A DNA stretch of 64,000 nt from Endothia cerciana (GCA_026119935.1 JALRMH010000005.1:186001-250000), one strand, 5' to 3'. Positions 21,399-33,219 are shown, numbered from the stretch's first letter. The notes: a model not told the origin generated them from the letters alone. Program-made: numbers and translations.

Positions 21399-23159
21399 AT
21401 GAAGCGCAAGGCGACTGATGAGGGCCCAGAGGCCCGGGGAATGCGTCCTACGGCGGCGATGGCAGAGAATACCAGCACAGGTGCGTATATTTCCAAGGTC
21501 CTCAGACTGCCAGGCAAATCCCTTCCCAAGATCACTCACTCTATCAACCACCCGCCGGGTTGGGGTGCATTCAACACATACGCACCATCTGTGAGGCCTC
21601 ACCTCACGGTAGTTGTTCTCAGGAATCCCTCTAAAATCAAGGGCATTCCGGTGATCCTTGTCTCCTTCTGCCAGGGCAGCTTTGACGCAACGTCTCCTAT
21701 TGAGCACGTCCTTGTCATCAGGCTAAACCCCCCAGCTAACCATCTCCCAGCCGAGGAGAACAGCTCCCGGATCAGTAGCGATGACCTGAGCACCGTTCAT
21801 GCCCCAGCCGACGCCCAGACTCCCGCCACCGTCGTGACCGATGCCTCGACCACCGCCTCCGGCCGTCGCAAGTTTCCCTCGCAGTACAAGACCATCCCCT
21901 GCACGGTCGCCGGCTGCACAAAGAAGTTCAACAGGCCAGCGCGTCTCGTGGCGCATATGCGATCACATAACAACGAGCGACCCTACAAGTGCACCTACGA
22001 GGGCTGCGACAAGGCCTACAGCGAGAACAAGCACCTGAAGGTCCATATCGTTTCGGCGCATACCAAGGAGGCCAAGTTCGTCTGCTCGCAGTGCGGCAAG
22101 GGCTTTGCGACGAGCCAGCGGCTGAAGGCTCATGCCCTCGTGCACCAGGGCGAGGAGCGGTACCGGTGCCGCGGCTATCCGCCCTGCGACCAGTCCTTCC
22201 GCAAGCACCAGACCCTCCAGCGGCACGTCCTGAAGGACCACCTCGGCCTGAAGCCCTACCCATGCACGCAAGAGGGCTGTACCGAGTCCTACGACACGGC
22301 CAACTCTCTCAAGGGGCACGTTACGCGCGAGCACGGCGAGCTGCGGTTCTGGTGCGACGAGTGCTCCCAGACGGCGACGGTGGAGGAGGAAGGCGGCGAG
22401 AGGAAGCCTGTGGGCTTCACGACGCAGTTCTTGCTGGAGCGGCACATCCGTTCGGAGCATGTTAACTGCATCTTCTGCGACGGGCTGAAGTTCAACGGGC
22501 AGTACTGGCTCGAGCAGCACATGGAGATCTACCACTCTGGCCTGACGGTTAAGGACCGCAAGACGGTGCCGTGCGACTTCGAGGGCTGCGATAAGAGATT
22601 CACAAAGAAGAGCAACATGAAGGCGCACTACCGCGCGGCGCACGAGGGTCTGCGGTATGTCTGTGGCCAGTTCGACACGGGTGACAGCCAGGACCTCCAG
22701 GACTGGAACTGGGCCGAGGAGGGCTGCGGGCAGACGTTCACCACGAAGGTGGGCTTAGAGCTACATGTTACCCACGTGCACCTGGGCAAGCAGCGCCCCC
22801 TGTACGAGGGCCCTACCAGTTCAGACCACGACACGGCACCCGGGCCTTCCGGCGGACTCACCTTCCTGGACGACCTCTCGGGCGTGACGGAGTACGAGCG
22901 TCGGCAGATCGCCTGTACGGTCCCGGGATGTGTCGCCCGCTTCATCCGCTACGCCGAGCTGAGCGGGCACATGCAGGCTGCACACCCGGAGCTGGCCACC
23001 TCCAGCCAGCCTGCTGTTTCTGGCGTGCCCAAGCTGGACTGTGCGGACGAGGCCGGGCTCGACGAGCAGCCGGGAGGGTGGGACCAGGAGGAGGCAGACG
23101 TCATGCAGCTCCTCAACCTGGACGGTGCTCTTGATCCTGATCTGTTCCTTGAGGCCTGA
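21399..23159 (+). CDS. Transcription factor IIIA-like C2H2 zinc-finger protein
   Basis: TFIIIA binds the internal control region of 5S rRNA genes and recruits TFIIIC and RNA polymerase III. Nine C2H2-type fingers are visible in tandem, starting with CTVAGCTKKFNRPARLVAH and CTYEGCDKAYSENKHLKVH. Many have the TFIIIA-style Cys-x4-Cys spacing and conserved aromatic/Leu positions. Finger 6 has a long insert between its Cys and His pairs, and finger 9 has a 20-residue insert. A tenth finger (CTVPGCVARFIRYAELSGH) follows after a Pro/Gly linker, which matches the nine-plus-one layout known from fission yeast TFIIIA. The frame is open over 586 aa, but an intron 21481-21750 (GTGCGT donor, CTAAC branch, CCCAG acceptor, 270 nt, multiple of three) is probable. 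Splicing gives 496 aa. The C-terminal tail is acidic. Confidence 0.85.
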   Translation: MKRKATDEGPEARGMRPTAAMAENTSTGAYISKVLRLPGKSLPKITHSINHPPGWGAFNTYAPSVRPHLTVVVLRNPSKIKGIPVILVSFCQGSFDATSPIEHVLVIRLNPPANHLPAEENSSRISSDDLSTVHAPADAQTPATVVTDASTTASGRRKFPSQYKTIPCTVAGCTKKFNRPARLVAHMRSHNNERPYKCTYEGCDKAYSENKHLKVHIVSAHTKEAKFVCSQCGKGFATSQRLKAHALVHQGEERYRCRGYPPCDQSFRKHQTLQRHVLKDHLGLKPYPCTQEGCTESYDTANSLKGHVTREHGELRFWCDECSQTATVEEEGGERKPVGFTTQFLLERHIRSEHVNCIFCDGLKFNGQYWLEQHMEIYHSGLTVKDRKTVPCDFEGCDKRFTKKSNMKAHYRAAHEGLRYVCGQFDTGDSQDLQDWNWAEEGCGQTFTTKVGLELHVTHVHLGKQRPLYEGPTSSDHDTAPGPSGGLTFLDDLSGVTEYERRQIACTVPGCVARFIRYAELSGHMQAAHPELATSSQPAVSGVPKLDCADEAGLDEQPGGWDQEEADVMQLLNLDGALDPDLFLEA

Positions 23160-23899
23160 ACGCTGTGGAGTTCGGGCTCTAGAAGCCGGAGTCGAAAAAG
23201 ATATCTCTGCAGGTGGGAGGGGGTCCTTGGCCTCTGGGCATTCTGGCGGACGTGTTGCTTTAATCGACGTAATTCTGTGGCATAGGATACCCCTTTTGAT
23301 TTGGCGGCGCGTACCAGGCCTGGAGGGAACATGGAAAACCAGGGTATTCGAGAAAAAAAGACCGAGGCGTATCAGAGGATGTCTCGGCGGATCTGGGATT
23401 GCAATCTCTCGGTCATGATCGAGCTACAGGAGAGATCTCGTCGTTCTTGAGGAAGACGCATCTACTAGCAGGTCAGGCTCGGCAAGCCCACAGCACCAAG
23501 ATTAGCGAATTCGAGACTCATTTTCATGCATGACACTGTGGTCCTATGCCCCTCTTCATCGGTATCAATGATTTTCTAAAAGCAACGTACAGACACCGTT
23601 GTAGTTGACCGCCGGCCGAATCCCTGTCTATACGTGATCGCTTTCCAACGCGTCTGCTCTTTTTTGTCCGACGGCCTGTGTTCCAACCATAGCCAATTAC
23701 AAGTTCCCAGATGTCCAAACAGCGATGTGACGGAGGGTCCCGATCTACCAATGCGCCCAGGCAAGCCACGAGAGACCAAGTCAAAAGATACAGAAGTCGC
23801 CCAACCCTTGTGTTCATGAATGCCGTTCTTACCTTTCCATGCCATTACCCGAGAGGCGCCGTGCCATGCCAACCATAAACCTACCCAAGTAGAAAGCGA
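23160..23899. other. Convergent 3' spacer between TFIIIA and ZIP genes
   Basis: This is 740 bp holding the two 3' untranslated regions. No gene features are seen; overlapping small ORFs at 23.5-23.9 kb are not family-like. Confidence 0.6.
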
Positions 23900-25728
23900 T
23901 CAGTGTGTGTGGCCCGCAACGGCATTGCTCACCCCTAGTAACACCATGCCCAAGAACGCAAAAGCGATACTCAAATTTCGGTTGTGGTTGAGGCTTAGGC
24001 TCTCCACAAACAGCTGCAGCGCGACGCTAGCCATGATGCCAGCGGTGGCAGCAAATAGCACCGCGTACGCCGTATTGTCGATCCCAATGGAATCGGTCGG
24101 GTGATCCGAGGCTGTGCCAACCACCTTGAACACCAACCATGCGATAGCCGCACCCGCCGGCTGGCTGAAGCCACCGAGCAGACTCGACCAGGCGATAGCC
24201 TTGAGACGAGAGCCCAGCGCCATGTACAAGGGCAGCGCCATCGAGAAGCCCTCGGCGATGTTGTGCACGAAAAGTGCCATGAACACGTTGAAGCCTAGCT
24301 GGGGGTTGGCGTGGTTGGTCGCGTACGTGATGAAACCCTCCGGGAATTTGTGCAGTGCGATGGCGATGACGGTCTGTAGGCCGATGGAGAGGAAGGCATT
24401 GGTGGGAACATGGTGGTGATGGGCACCATCTTGGGCTTCAAGGTCTGTGCCGGCCTCAGACCGCTGGTCGTATTCAGCCTCTTCAGCTGCGTGTCCGTGG
24501 CTGTGCCCATGGTCATGGTGCCCGTGCGAATGCTGCGGCTCATGTGCGTGCACACCACTGGCCCTGCTATTCCTAACGGCAGGACTCAGGGGCGATTGCG
24601 TGCCCGAATCGCCTTCGCTGTTAGCTTCCGGGACTGCTTCGAATAGCGGCGCCGTGGCCGTGAACGGCGAACCCCGCGCCTGCGACACCCCAAAGGAGCC
24701 CTGCCGCGTCAGTGAAGACCGCAAGCTCAGGTGCTTGAAGCATTCCTGACCGCAGGGGTCGCTGTAGCCAAAACAAGGGCCGCCTTCGTCGCAGGTGGGC
24801 TTCGTGTCCTTGACGAAGGACACGACCCTCTTACGCATCTCCCTCATGGACGGACGGCGGGCCAGCCCCAGAACAGGGGAGTGTAGGGTGTCACTCGCAG
24901 CCGACACCCCGCTCTGGTGAGGGTCAGCGGAGGGCCGACCGTTGGGCTGGGACCCAAGTAATGGTGTGGATTCCGTGGCAGCCCCGTAGTGTGTGTGGCC
25001 ATTCGAGTGCACCTGGGCGACGGTCGATATCCGCCTGCCGTTGGAGGGTGCCCGCAGCTTGGGCCTACCAACCCGCGAATGTTGACGGCTCTCGGCATGA
25101 GAGTGCTTATAGTCCTCGTTAGTATCATCGTGGGCGTGAGAGTGGTCGCAATCGACGACGTGGGAGGGCATGATCCGGTGCAGCAGTCTCGAGATGGCCT
25201 GGATGCCGACGAATCCGGCGACGAAGCAGGCCATCATGATCAACCCGGCATTGGAGTCATTCCAGTCATCCTTCTTGAGATAATCTTTGGACTCGGGCAG
25301 CATACTAAACAACGCCGAGAATATCTGCGTGGCACCCGGTCAGTCCGATCAGGGCAAACGCCACGACCCGGTGTGCTCCCAAGGGGCAGAGGGATCACGC
25401 AGCGACTCACCATGACGCCGAAGCTCAAGCTTAGCGAGCATGCCAGGAAGGGGCTGTTGTCCTGAATGCTGAAGGTCTCCCTCCCGGGTATGTAGCGAAT
25501 CACCAGGTCGACGCATATCACACATGCGCCGATGATGCAGGCTATTGGGGAGCAGTAGAGCTTAGCGAGTGTCCACAGCGAGGGGTGACGTCGACGTTCA
25601 CGAGGCAGGATACCAGCCTCGTGTTAAAACCGGGGCTGGGAAGGGCGAAGGGGAGGTCACCCACCTAAGCCGCTCACGATGCACATGATCCACCCGCGGG
25701 TGTCATTGCTCACACCTGCCGCCTCCAT
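23900..25728 (-). CDS. ZIP-family zinc transporter, Zrt3/ZupT type
   Basis: A multi-pass membrane protein that moves Zn2+ (possibly Fe2+/Mn2+) toward the cytosol. The closest functional model is yeast vacuolar Zrt3. Exons are 25728-25665, 25541-25411 and 25324-23900, joining in frame to 539 aa. Splicing recovers the N-terminal helices (WIMCIVSGLACIIGACVICV and IFSALFSML). A long cytoplasmic or luminal loop is very His-rich (HSHGHHDHGHSHGH region around 24490-24540), as usual for ZIP proteins. The two metal-site helices are HKFPEGF and HNIAEGFSMALPLY, the ZupT/GufA-type signature. Three more helices follow up to the C-terminus AVAGHTH. The vacuolar location is inferred from similarity, not from a visible sorting signal. 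Confidence 0.93.
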
Positions 25729-27332
25729 GGTCGGTGGCCCTCAGCCCTGTGGCCCCTCTCCTGTTGGTGGTGATCGTGTCCGGTGCCTGCAGTAGCGGAT
25801 CGATCAGTGCGTGAAGTGTGGGCAGGGACACAAGCAGGAACGCCAACGGAGCTGAGAGGGCGTCGAGTTGAGATGAATGTAGGTAGCAGACGATGTGTGA
25901 CGGCCAAGAATCGCAAGTTGGAGGTTCGACCTCCCGGGGTAAGTGACGCTAGTAGGATATCTAGGATGGTCGCGATGGTCGCTGGCAAATCTCCTGCAGG
26001 GCTGGCCTTGTCTCCTTGTCGGTTGTGAGGGTGGGTGGTCAATGACGAGCCCACGATGGCCCCTCGAGGACGGGCACAAAGGGCGTTGTCAGGGAGGTCC
26101 TTATGAGGCTGAAGGTGTACAAAGGAAGGGCAGGCGATGCTGCGATACAGGTGAGGGAGGGAGGGTATGCAAGAAGGCTGCCAAGGTGCTGCAGGGCTGG
26201 AGACGGGTGGGATGGATATGGGGAGGGGCCCATCTGAAAATGCACCTCGAGGTCATACTGGGGGCCCTGTCGAGGTGGTTTTAAACCCTTCTGGGTTGGC
26301 ACCCTGGCCAGCGCTGGCCGGGACCACCTACCTACCTGCAAGGCCCTGTGGGCGGGAGGGAGCAAGCCACCGACAAATGGCAGTTGCCCGTTTACTCAGG
26401 CTGCACCCCCGGTAAGCCATCAAGGTCCTCAGCCTGGACATGACCACAATACCCGCGCTAGACAACGACATAACCACGACTTGTCTTCGCTGGCCAGTGC
26501 TTGGGCAGCCAGCCACTACATACCATGTAGTACCAGAGACAACTATGGTCTACCACACGAGAGACATGCAATGCAGACTTGATTCAATCTCAGCTGGGAC
26601 CAAGCCCTGCTGGCTGGCTGCAGTTGCGATCAAGGCCATGAAGCTTCTCACCTGAGGTTCCACGGAGGGGGACGAGCTGGAACCCTGGTGGGACGAGGCA
26701 TCTCGGCCCCCTTCGTAATGATTTCGAGGCTTGCAGATAATGGCCTGGGTCAACAGACCTGTGCTGGTGACCTTGTTCGGAGCCGCAGGCTGGGTGAAGG
26801 CGGGAATGTACATCCTGGTGGTATTATAGTACTATGGTACTACTATGTACTATGGTACCTTGTAGTATCGTGTCCAGGTGGCCGCCCGCCTGAACCCGCA
26901 CGTGCTAACCAAACAGGGTAGTGACCATTCGGCAGAGCTTAGCCCTGCAGGTTGTCCCCCACGGCCGAGCCCTGACGACCCGGGACCCTGCCAGCAGACT
27001 CTCCCCGCGGTCTAAAATTTCCAGCCTTAACAGACCCTCTTGATGGAAGACGCGTGTGCGATACTGTCCACGTCGCTGACACGCTACCTCCACCAGCGCG
27101 AGACGAGGCCACAGGCTGTCTAAACTCGCAGAAACTCACGAGGCTGTCTCTCCCAGAGGCTGTCAGACGCGTGGACAAGGCCGCTTCGCTCACCTAGGCT
27201 CCTCAGCTCCTCGCCTGACATCGTCATTCCTCACCTTCTTCAACTGCACCTCTTTCTTCTTCTTGGCGACGGTATAAAAAGGCATTTCTTGGGCGCAGAC
27301 AACCCCCTTCCCCCCCTTGGGTACCCATCAAG
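25729..27332. other. Divergent promoter region between ZIP and NUC1 genes
   Basis: These 1.6 kb have no recognised gene. A cluster of the motif TACTATGGTAC and its variants occurs at about 26826-26864. A TATA-like element (GTATAAAAAGG, about 27270-27280) lies roughly 60 bp upstream of the NUC1 ATG and fits a core promoter. Confidence 0.5.
27270..27280 (+). promoter_or_regulatory. TATA-box-like element upstream of NUC1
   Basis: The sequence GTATAAAAAGG matches the TATA consensus and is placed about 55-60 bp before the ATG at 27333. Position and sequence agree with a core promoter. It has not been tested. Confidence 0.5.
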
Positions 27333-28391
27333 ATGTCGAAAGCCACCTTTGCGATAATCGCAGCTGTGAGCGCTGGTACTGGCGCCGCTGTCACTGCAGC
27401 AATGATGCGATCAGACAAGAAAGATATACCTTCCCAGACAATAACGACCACCACCACCACCGTACAGTCCGGAACCTCGACCTCCCCTCCTCCTCCCGCC
27501 CCCATCCCGGCCTCCCAAGTGTTCACACCGCAGTCCAGCACCACCGCACAGACAGCGTCCCTCACTGCACCCGTCAACCCGGCCGGGCTCTTCGAATACG
27601 GCTTCCCCGGCCCCGTCTCCGACCTCGCCACCCGCTCCGCCCTCGTCTCCTCCTACGACCGGCGCCTGCGAAATCCCCACTGGGTCGTCGAGCACATCAC
27701 CCCTGCCTCCCTCGCCCAGCGCGAGGGCGACCGCAAGCACAGCGTCTTTGCCGAGGACACCTCGGTGCCCGACAAGTTCCGCGCCAGGCTGAAAGACTAC
27801 TTCCGCTCGGGCTACGACAGGGGCCACCAGGTGCCTGCCGCCGACTGCAAGTGGAGCCAGGAGGCCATGGACGACACTTTCTACCTGTCCAACATGTGCC
27901 CCCAGGTCGGCGACGGCTTCAACAGGGACTACTGGGCCCATTTCGAGGACTTCTGCCGCCGCCTGACGGACCGCTACCCGAGCGTGCGCATCGTCACCGG
28001 GCCCCTCTACCTGCCCAAGCGCGACCCGGCCGACGGGAAGTGGTACACAAAGTTCGAGATGATCGGCAACCCGCCGAGCGTCGCGGTGCCCACGCATTTC
28101 TACAAGGTCATCTTCGCCGAGGACGGGAGGGTCGGCGGGAACGTCGCCCTGGGCGCGTTCGTGCTGCCGAACGCCGTCATCCCCAACAACAAGCCCATCA
28201 CGGACTTCGAGGTGCCTCTCGAGGCGGTCGAGCGGGCGAGCGGGCTGGAGTTCGCGGAGAAGCTGCCTGCTGCGAGGAGGCGGAGGCTGTGTGCCGATCA
28301 CACGTGCGCGTTGGTCATCAAGGAGTACGCTGAGCGGCAGAAGGCCTTCGGAAGGAACCCCGTGAAGCCGGTCCCGGCGCCGCAGGGGTGA
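27333..28391 (+). CDS. NUC1: Mitochondrial DNA/RNA non-specific endonuclease (EndoG/Nuc1 family)
   Basis: A single-exon gene of 352 aa. It is a Mg2+-dependent beta-beta-alpha metal nuclease that degrades DNA and RNA. Yeast Nuc1 and animal EndoG sit in mitochondria and take part in cell death and mitochondrial DNA turnover. The N-terminus (AIIAAVSAGTGAAVTAAMM) is a hydrophobic helix suited to inner-membrane anchoring or mitochondrial import, followed by a Thr/Pro-rich linker to about residue 80. The catalytic DRGH motif is at 162-165 (YDRGHQVPAADCKW), with His165 as general base. The metal-ligand Asn segment is SNMCPQVGDGFNRDYW. Length and order agree with the family. The start codon follows a good context, CAAGATGTC. 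Confidence 0.95.
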   Translation: MSKATFAIIAAVSAGTGAAVTAAMMRSDKKDIPSQTITTTTTTVQSGTSTSPPPPAPIPASQVFTPQSSTTAQTASLTAPVNPAGLFEYGFPGPVSDLATRSALVSSYDRRLRNPHWVVEHITPASLAQREGDRKHSVFAEDTSVPDKFRARLKDYFRSGYDRGHQVPAADCKWSQEAMDDTFYLSNMCPQVGDGFNRDYWAHFEDFCRRLTDRYPSVRIVTGPLYLPKRDPADGKWYTKFEMIGNPPSVAVPTHFYKVIFAEDGRVGGNVALGAFVLPNAVIPNNKPITDFEVPLEAVERASGLEFAEKLPAARRRRLCADHTCALVIKEYAERQKAFGRNPVKPVPAPQG

Positions 28392-29971
28392 GGAGTACGG
28401 TAGAGGGGGACAAGGCGTTGGTTTGGCCGTACAATGGTGCACAGTGGGGCGGACGTGTTACGATCTGATCTTGTTTGCTTTTCAGGATTGCACTCGAGCG
28501 CGGCATCTCTGCACCTCCCACTTCCACACCTCCTGACCCGATCAAATCATCTGGAACTGGGGCGGGGTTTCATTATTCGTGTGTACAGTTTGCGGGTATC
28601 AGTATATCCGGGGAAATATCAAAGATTGGAAGGCGAGGTGATCAGAAGCTGTCATGACATTTCTTGGGGAGTGGGGTGTTGACACTAAGCATCATGTCGG
28701 GGCGGCGTCCAATGCATATTTGAGTCGATTTGACGTTTAGCATAACTCAAGATAGGCCCACAGAACCCAATAGTCAAGACAATAATAATATGCACCAGAC
28801 CTCCGGTCTGTGACCCTTTACCTATATTGGAAGACACACGGGGGTCTGGTTCACAAGTGACCTTTGAGATAACTGGGTTTTCATTATGGAAATTGTTGTG
28901 GGAAAAAATGTTATGCGTTTTTCCTCACAAGACGGCTGGCAGGCTGCGGCTTCGACACATGGTGAGCCGGACTAGACATCTCGGCATAATGTCGCCAGCA
29001 GCCTATGAAAATGACATGTACGTCCATCTCATGCAGCACTGACTGGCCACTCCACCCTCGTATGAATTCGTCTTGCCCCTCAAACGCTGCAAGACCGTAG
29101 GCCATCCATTCACCATAGATTATGGGTGTCCAGGACAACAAACTTTTCTCTCTGCAGCCGATGCAACAATGAAACAGCTCCAGTGCTCGAAGCCAGTCAT
29201 CAACCCAATACCTGGGCCACAAGCAGGACTTGCATTCTATGAGTCCCATGTTTGCCGCCGCCACTGTGGGTTTGGTGTGTCCCCTCTGGATGACAACATA
29301 ACGAGTCAAAGATTCCCGGGCCCGAGGTTCTTAGGGCCGCAACAGGTATACTGAGTCGGCCAGGAAGGTTTAAAGCTGCTCCTTGTGAGTGCAACGCCAT
29401 GTGGCACACAGAGCAAACATTTGCTGTCCTCAGGGCCGCTGGCAAGTTGCAAACCAAGTGAAGGTGTTATACCTGAGTGCCTTCGACCTCTCAATCAAAG
29501 CCCACCGAAGCTCGTGCATGTGGGGATGTTGTATGTCAATTGCCTGTAGCAGGATGTGCCGATCCTCTCGATTCTTGAACCGGCTGTGTACCCACCAACT
29601 CGTATGTTCAAGACGTGACAGGACATGAAGCAGGGGCACGCCTTGGCTCCAGCTGTTGGAGACGAGACACAGGCGCCTCTGCCCCGTGTGTGCCACCTAC
29701 GCCTTCGGCATCCAGTGGACAATCGCTGGCCCAATTCTGATAATTCTGGACCAGGAACCGCTTGCTAGAATCCGGTGGACCGTCAGAAACCACTGAATTG
29801 CATTCCGAGTCTCGGCGACCGTCTTAAATATGACTCTCCCTCCTCATTACTCGGTGCATGGACCTGTTTCAAGACTCCGTCTTGGTCTGTTCTGTTCGGA
29901 CTGCGCCCTTGCGCACAGGTCTCAATAGATCTGGCTCGTTGTTGGGACCCACCACCTCTAGGTGCCGCCTC
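28392..29971. other. Convergent 3' spacer between NUC1 and PFS2
   Basis: 1.6 kb without a recognised gene. The longest minus-strand ORF (29309-28911, 132 codons) has no domain and overlaps an opposing ORF. Confidence 0.5.
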
Positions 29972-31985
29972 CTAATGAGCGCGGGTGTAATGGCCCTTTC
30001 GCTGCTCCATCTTAAGGCTCTCTTCCTGGCTTGGCAACGGCGCTCGTCTCCGCGCTGCGTTACTACTCGCATCGCCTCCCATATGCGCCCCGACGTCCAT
30101 TCCAGGAATCGGTATCGGCGGAGGCACAAACCCGGCAGGAAGCTGCCCGTTGGGTGGAGGGGGGATGAGGCCGGGCGGAAATATACCAGGCGGTGGAGGG
30201 GCGATTCCGCCATTCCCAGGCGGAGGAGGAATTGGTATACCGGCTCTTTGCATCATTTCCGCGATCTTGGCCATGTCGGGTGGGTTGCCCAGGTCGAATC
30301 CCGGGAGAGGCGGAGGCGGTATCTGTCCGTTCAAGCCAGGAGGAGGTATGGGGAAAGGAAGATTCGGTGGCATCGGCGCGGACCCCGAGGCCAGCCCAAC
30401 CCCCGGAATGCCTGGAGGCAGTGCAGCACCACTTCCTGGCAAAGGCAGGCCCGGAATACCAGGGAAGGCAGAAGCTGACTTCATAGGCATTTTTTGATCT
30501 TCGAGACCGTCCATCTCATCCTCTGCTTCCTGGGCCTCCTCCTCCTGTCTCTGTCTGCGATTCTTGGACCCAACAAAGGTGTTATTCGCCATGGCCGCGG
30601 CCTCACCGATATGGTACTGGTCTTTGAGGTAAGTCGTATCGCCAGGCCTTGCACGCGTCCAGAACCGCGTGAGACGGTCATTCGAGCCGGAGGCGAGGAT
30701 GTGGCCAAGAGGATGCCAATCCAATGACCAGATGGCCATGTCATGGGCAAATGGGAGCCTGTGTGCCGGATAAATGGTTTGAAGCGGGGCTGTCTCAGGA
30801 TCTGGACTGTCGCAGACGGCCTTCGACACAGCCTGACCTTCGGGAGCATTTGGCTCGTCCAGGAGGTAGTGATGAAGGGCACCATCACCGCCACCTGTGC
30901 TGAGGAGATTGGCGTGGATCGGATGCCAGGTGAACGTGGTGACATCCTTTTCGTGTCCCCGGATCAGGCAGATGTCTCGCATCATTCGCAGGTCGAATAT
31001 CCGCGCCGTGTTATCGCGGCCCCCTGTAGCCAGACACATGCCGTTGACTCGCTCGAACATCACCTTGGTGACCGTGTTCTTATGTCCGTGCAGCGTTGTG
31101 AGGCAGCGACCAGAGCGAGGATCCCAAAGCTTGATCAGATGATCCTTGGACCCAGACGCTATGAGTCCCTTGGTCGGATGCCAGTCGCAGGTCTTGGCAT
31201 CCCAGCCGTGGCCAGACAGGGTCATCTCTGCAACACCGCCAGCAAAATCAAAGACCTTGAGTGTGGAGTCGTCGGAAGCCGTAACGAACTTGAGATCCGT
31301 GGGCGCGATGGCAAGGTCTCTGATAGGGTCGTGATGGCCGCGGATACTTTCCACGTTGTTGAAGTTGGGTTGCCAGTACTTGATGATACCGTCGTGATCT
31401 GCAGAAATCAACCAGTCGTCGGAGCGGGAGTACTCAAGCGCTCGGATGGCGGAATCGTGCGCCTGCATGATAGTCTCGAAGTTGAAAGCGGTACCGTTCC
31501 ATAGGGTAAACTCTCCACTGCTGGAGGCCGTCAAGAGACGGCGACCTTCGGGAGTCCATCGTACCACATTGACAGGATGTTTGACCTTGTTAAGGGACTG
31601 GTGAACCCAACGACCCGGTATCGAATCTGCTGCATTGGTGGTTCTTGCAGCAGGGGGAATCATCTGCAAGCACTGTGAGCGGGAGGGTCTGGAGCCGTTC
31701 ACTTGATGCAACTCACATCGATGAGATAGCTGGGACTTGGCCGTTCGAGTTCGCCTGTGTAGGAGCCCCTGTACTTGGATGTCCGATGGCGCATCCAGTG
31801 AGTGATGGTTGCGCCGTAGTCTGTCACAGGGCCTGCATTGTTTCCAAGTGTCAGAGAGGCAGGGGGAGAGGGGGCAAGCTGAACATACGTCTACCCTTAG
31901 CCTTCATGAAGACATCATAGCCTCCATCTTCACCTCCACCACCCCTACCACCCTTGTCAAAATCCCGCCTAGGGATGTAGGACAT
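29972..31985 (-). CDS. PFS2: Polyadenylation factor subunit Pfs2 (WD40 protein)
   Basis: Pfs2 (WDR33 in animals) is a scaffold of the cleavage and polyadenylation factor in the nucleus and helps recognise the poly(A) signal. Exons are 31985-31889, 31832-31717 and 31663-29972. The introns are GT-AG and the join is in frame, giving 634 aa. The N-terminus (MSYIPRRDFDKGGRG, then RRPVTDYGATITHWMRHR) is the family's conserved pre-propeller segment and depends on both splice junctions. Seven WD-type repeats follow between about residues 85 and 390, for example 'HDSAIRALEYSRSDDWLIS', 'IASGSKDHLIKLWDPRSG' and 'LASGSNDRLTRFW'. The C-terminal third is rich in Pro/Gly (PPPPG, LPGFDLGNPPD), as in filamentous fungal Pfs2. 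Reading from an internal start would lose the first 71 residues. Confidence 0.96.
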
Positions 31986-33219
31986 GTCTGCTAGGTGGAG
32001 CTCATGAAAAAGCAAGCGCTGTCAAGAAGGGACGCCCATGTGAGAAGACACAACTGATAGCTGATGTATAAGGCAAACAAGGTCGGCTGTGTTGAGAGGG
32101 CATCAGGCGTCGCGAGAAACCAGAGGTGAGCTGGGATCGACGTCGTCGAAAGGAAGCTGATGTGCGTCGTTGCCAAGGAGGTACAGGCTACTCCGTAGGA
32201 GGTGCACCCCAGTGAAGGAGAGTAAGCCCCACTGGAAGAACATTCAGCCAATCAGGCCGCAGCATCGGCTGGGCTTCGGCCCGCCAGACGTACCCAGGTA
32301 CCCCATACCTGGTGCGGCCATCCCTTCAGTTCCCGAAGCCTCTGTATCTCCATTACTTGTCATGATAGGACACTTCTGCTCTCTCAGGGCGGGTCTACCA
32401 AGAGGCGGCTATGCATTTGAATATACATGCGTCTATGGAGTGTTCAGCCCCCCCCCCCCCAACCGATTCCCTCCGAGGCTCCATGCCAGTCGAAGTTCAT
32501 AGCAGGCTCAATTGCAGAGATGACATGAAACCCCCGAACCTGTACAGGTGAATGCGCCTGCACATATGCATGCGCAGAGCATCTACAACTCGACGTGACC
32601 GTGAATCATGCTATGCAACCTCTGTGCATCTGCAGACCTGCAACAGGACACACATGGCCACTCCGTACACAAGCCAAATTTGTTAAGGCTAGGCGGCGGT
32701 AATTGCATCACTAGCATCCCTTAGACCGCATGGTCCAGAGAACACTACCACATGCCAGGCATGTCTGATATCCAATGCCTTGCATTCCGGATCATCCACA
32801 AGTCCACGACCATTTGATGTTGTTCTTGGACAAGGGCATCACTCCACATTCCGAACCCGAATTCTCTTCCAGTAACATCCCCTCAGAACAAGTCTTTATA
32901 TCCAGTGGTTCCCCCTCTCGTCAGGATAGTGACTTGGCACCTTGTGTGCATCGAGTGGGTAGCTCATGGAACTGGCCCCGCAAACTCCCAGGGCAGGCGA
33001 GTGAACCTGAAATCTTAAATTTCAACATTGTGCCGACAGGTGACAGAAGGCAGACCCTCCATCTCAACCGTACCCTTACCACGCCCATCTCACGAGACAA
33101 GTGGCCTCAATCCGGCTCAACAACCCCAATTGCGTTCTTCAAATAAGCACTGCATAGTTATAGAGGCGAATCCAGGTGCTCGCAGGGCCAATTGAGGCTC
33201 ACGGCGCCGGTATATCATC
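31986..33219. other. Divergent promoter region between PFS2 and the DGAT-like gene
   Basis: 1.2 kb with a C13 run at 32448-32460. A 123-codon ORF at 32775-33146 has an ATG but no domain, and is probably chance or 5' leader. Confidence 0.5.

Noticed and set aside
27317..28333. 338-codon ORF in a second frame over NUC1, and a 343-codon ORF on the opposite strand
   Set aside because: NUC1 has the DRGH motif and full family length. The overlapping frames are Arg/Pro/His-rich or Gly-rich artefacts of codon-position GC bias.
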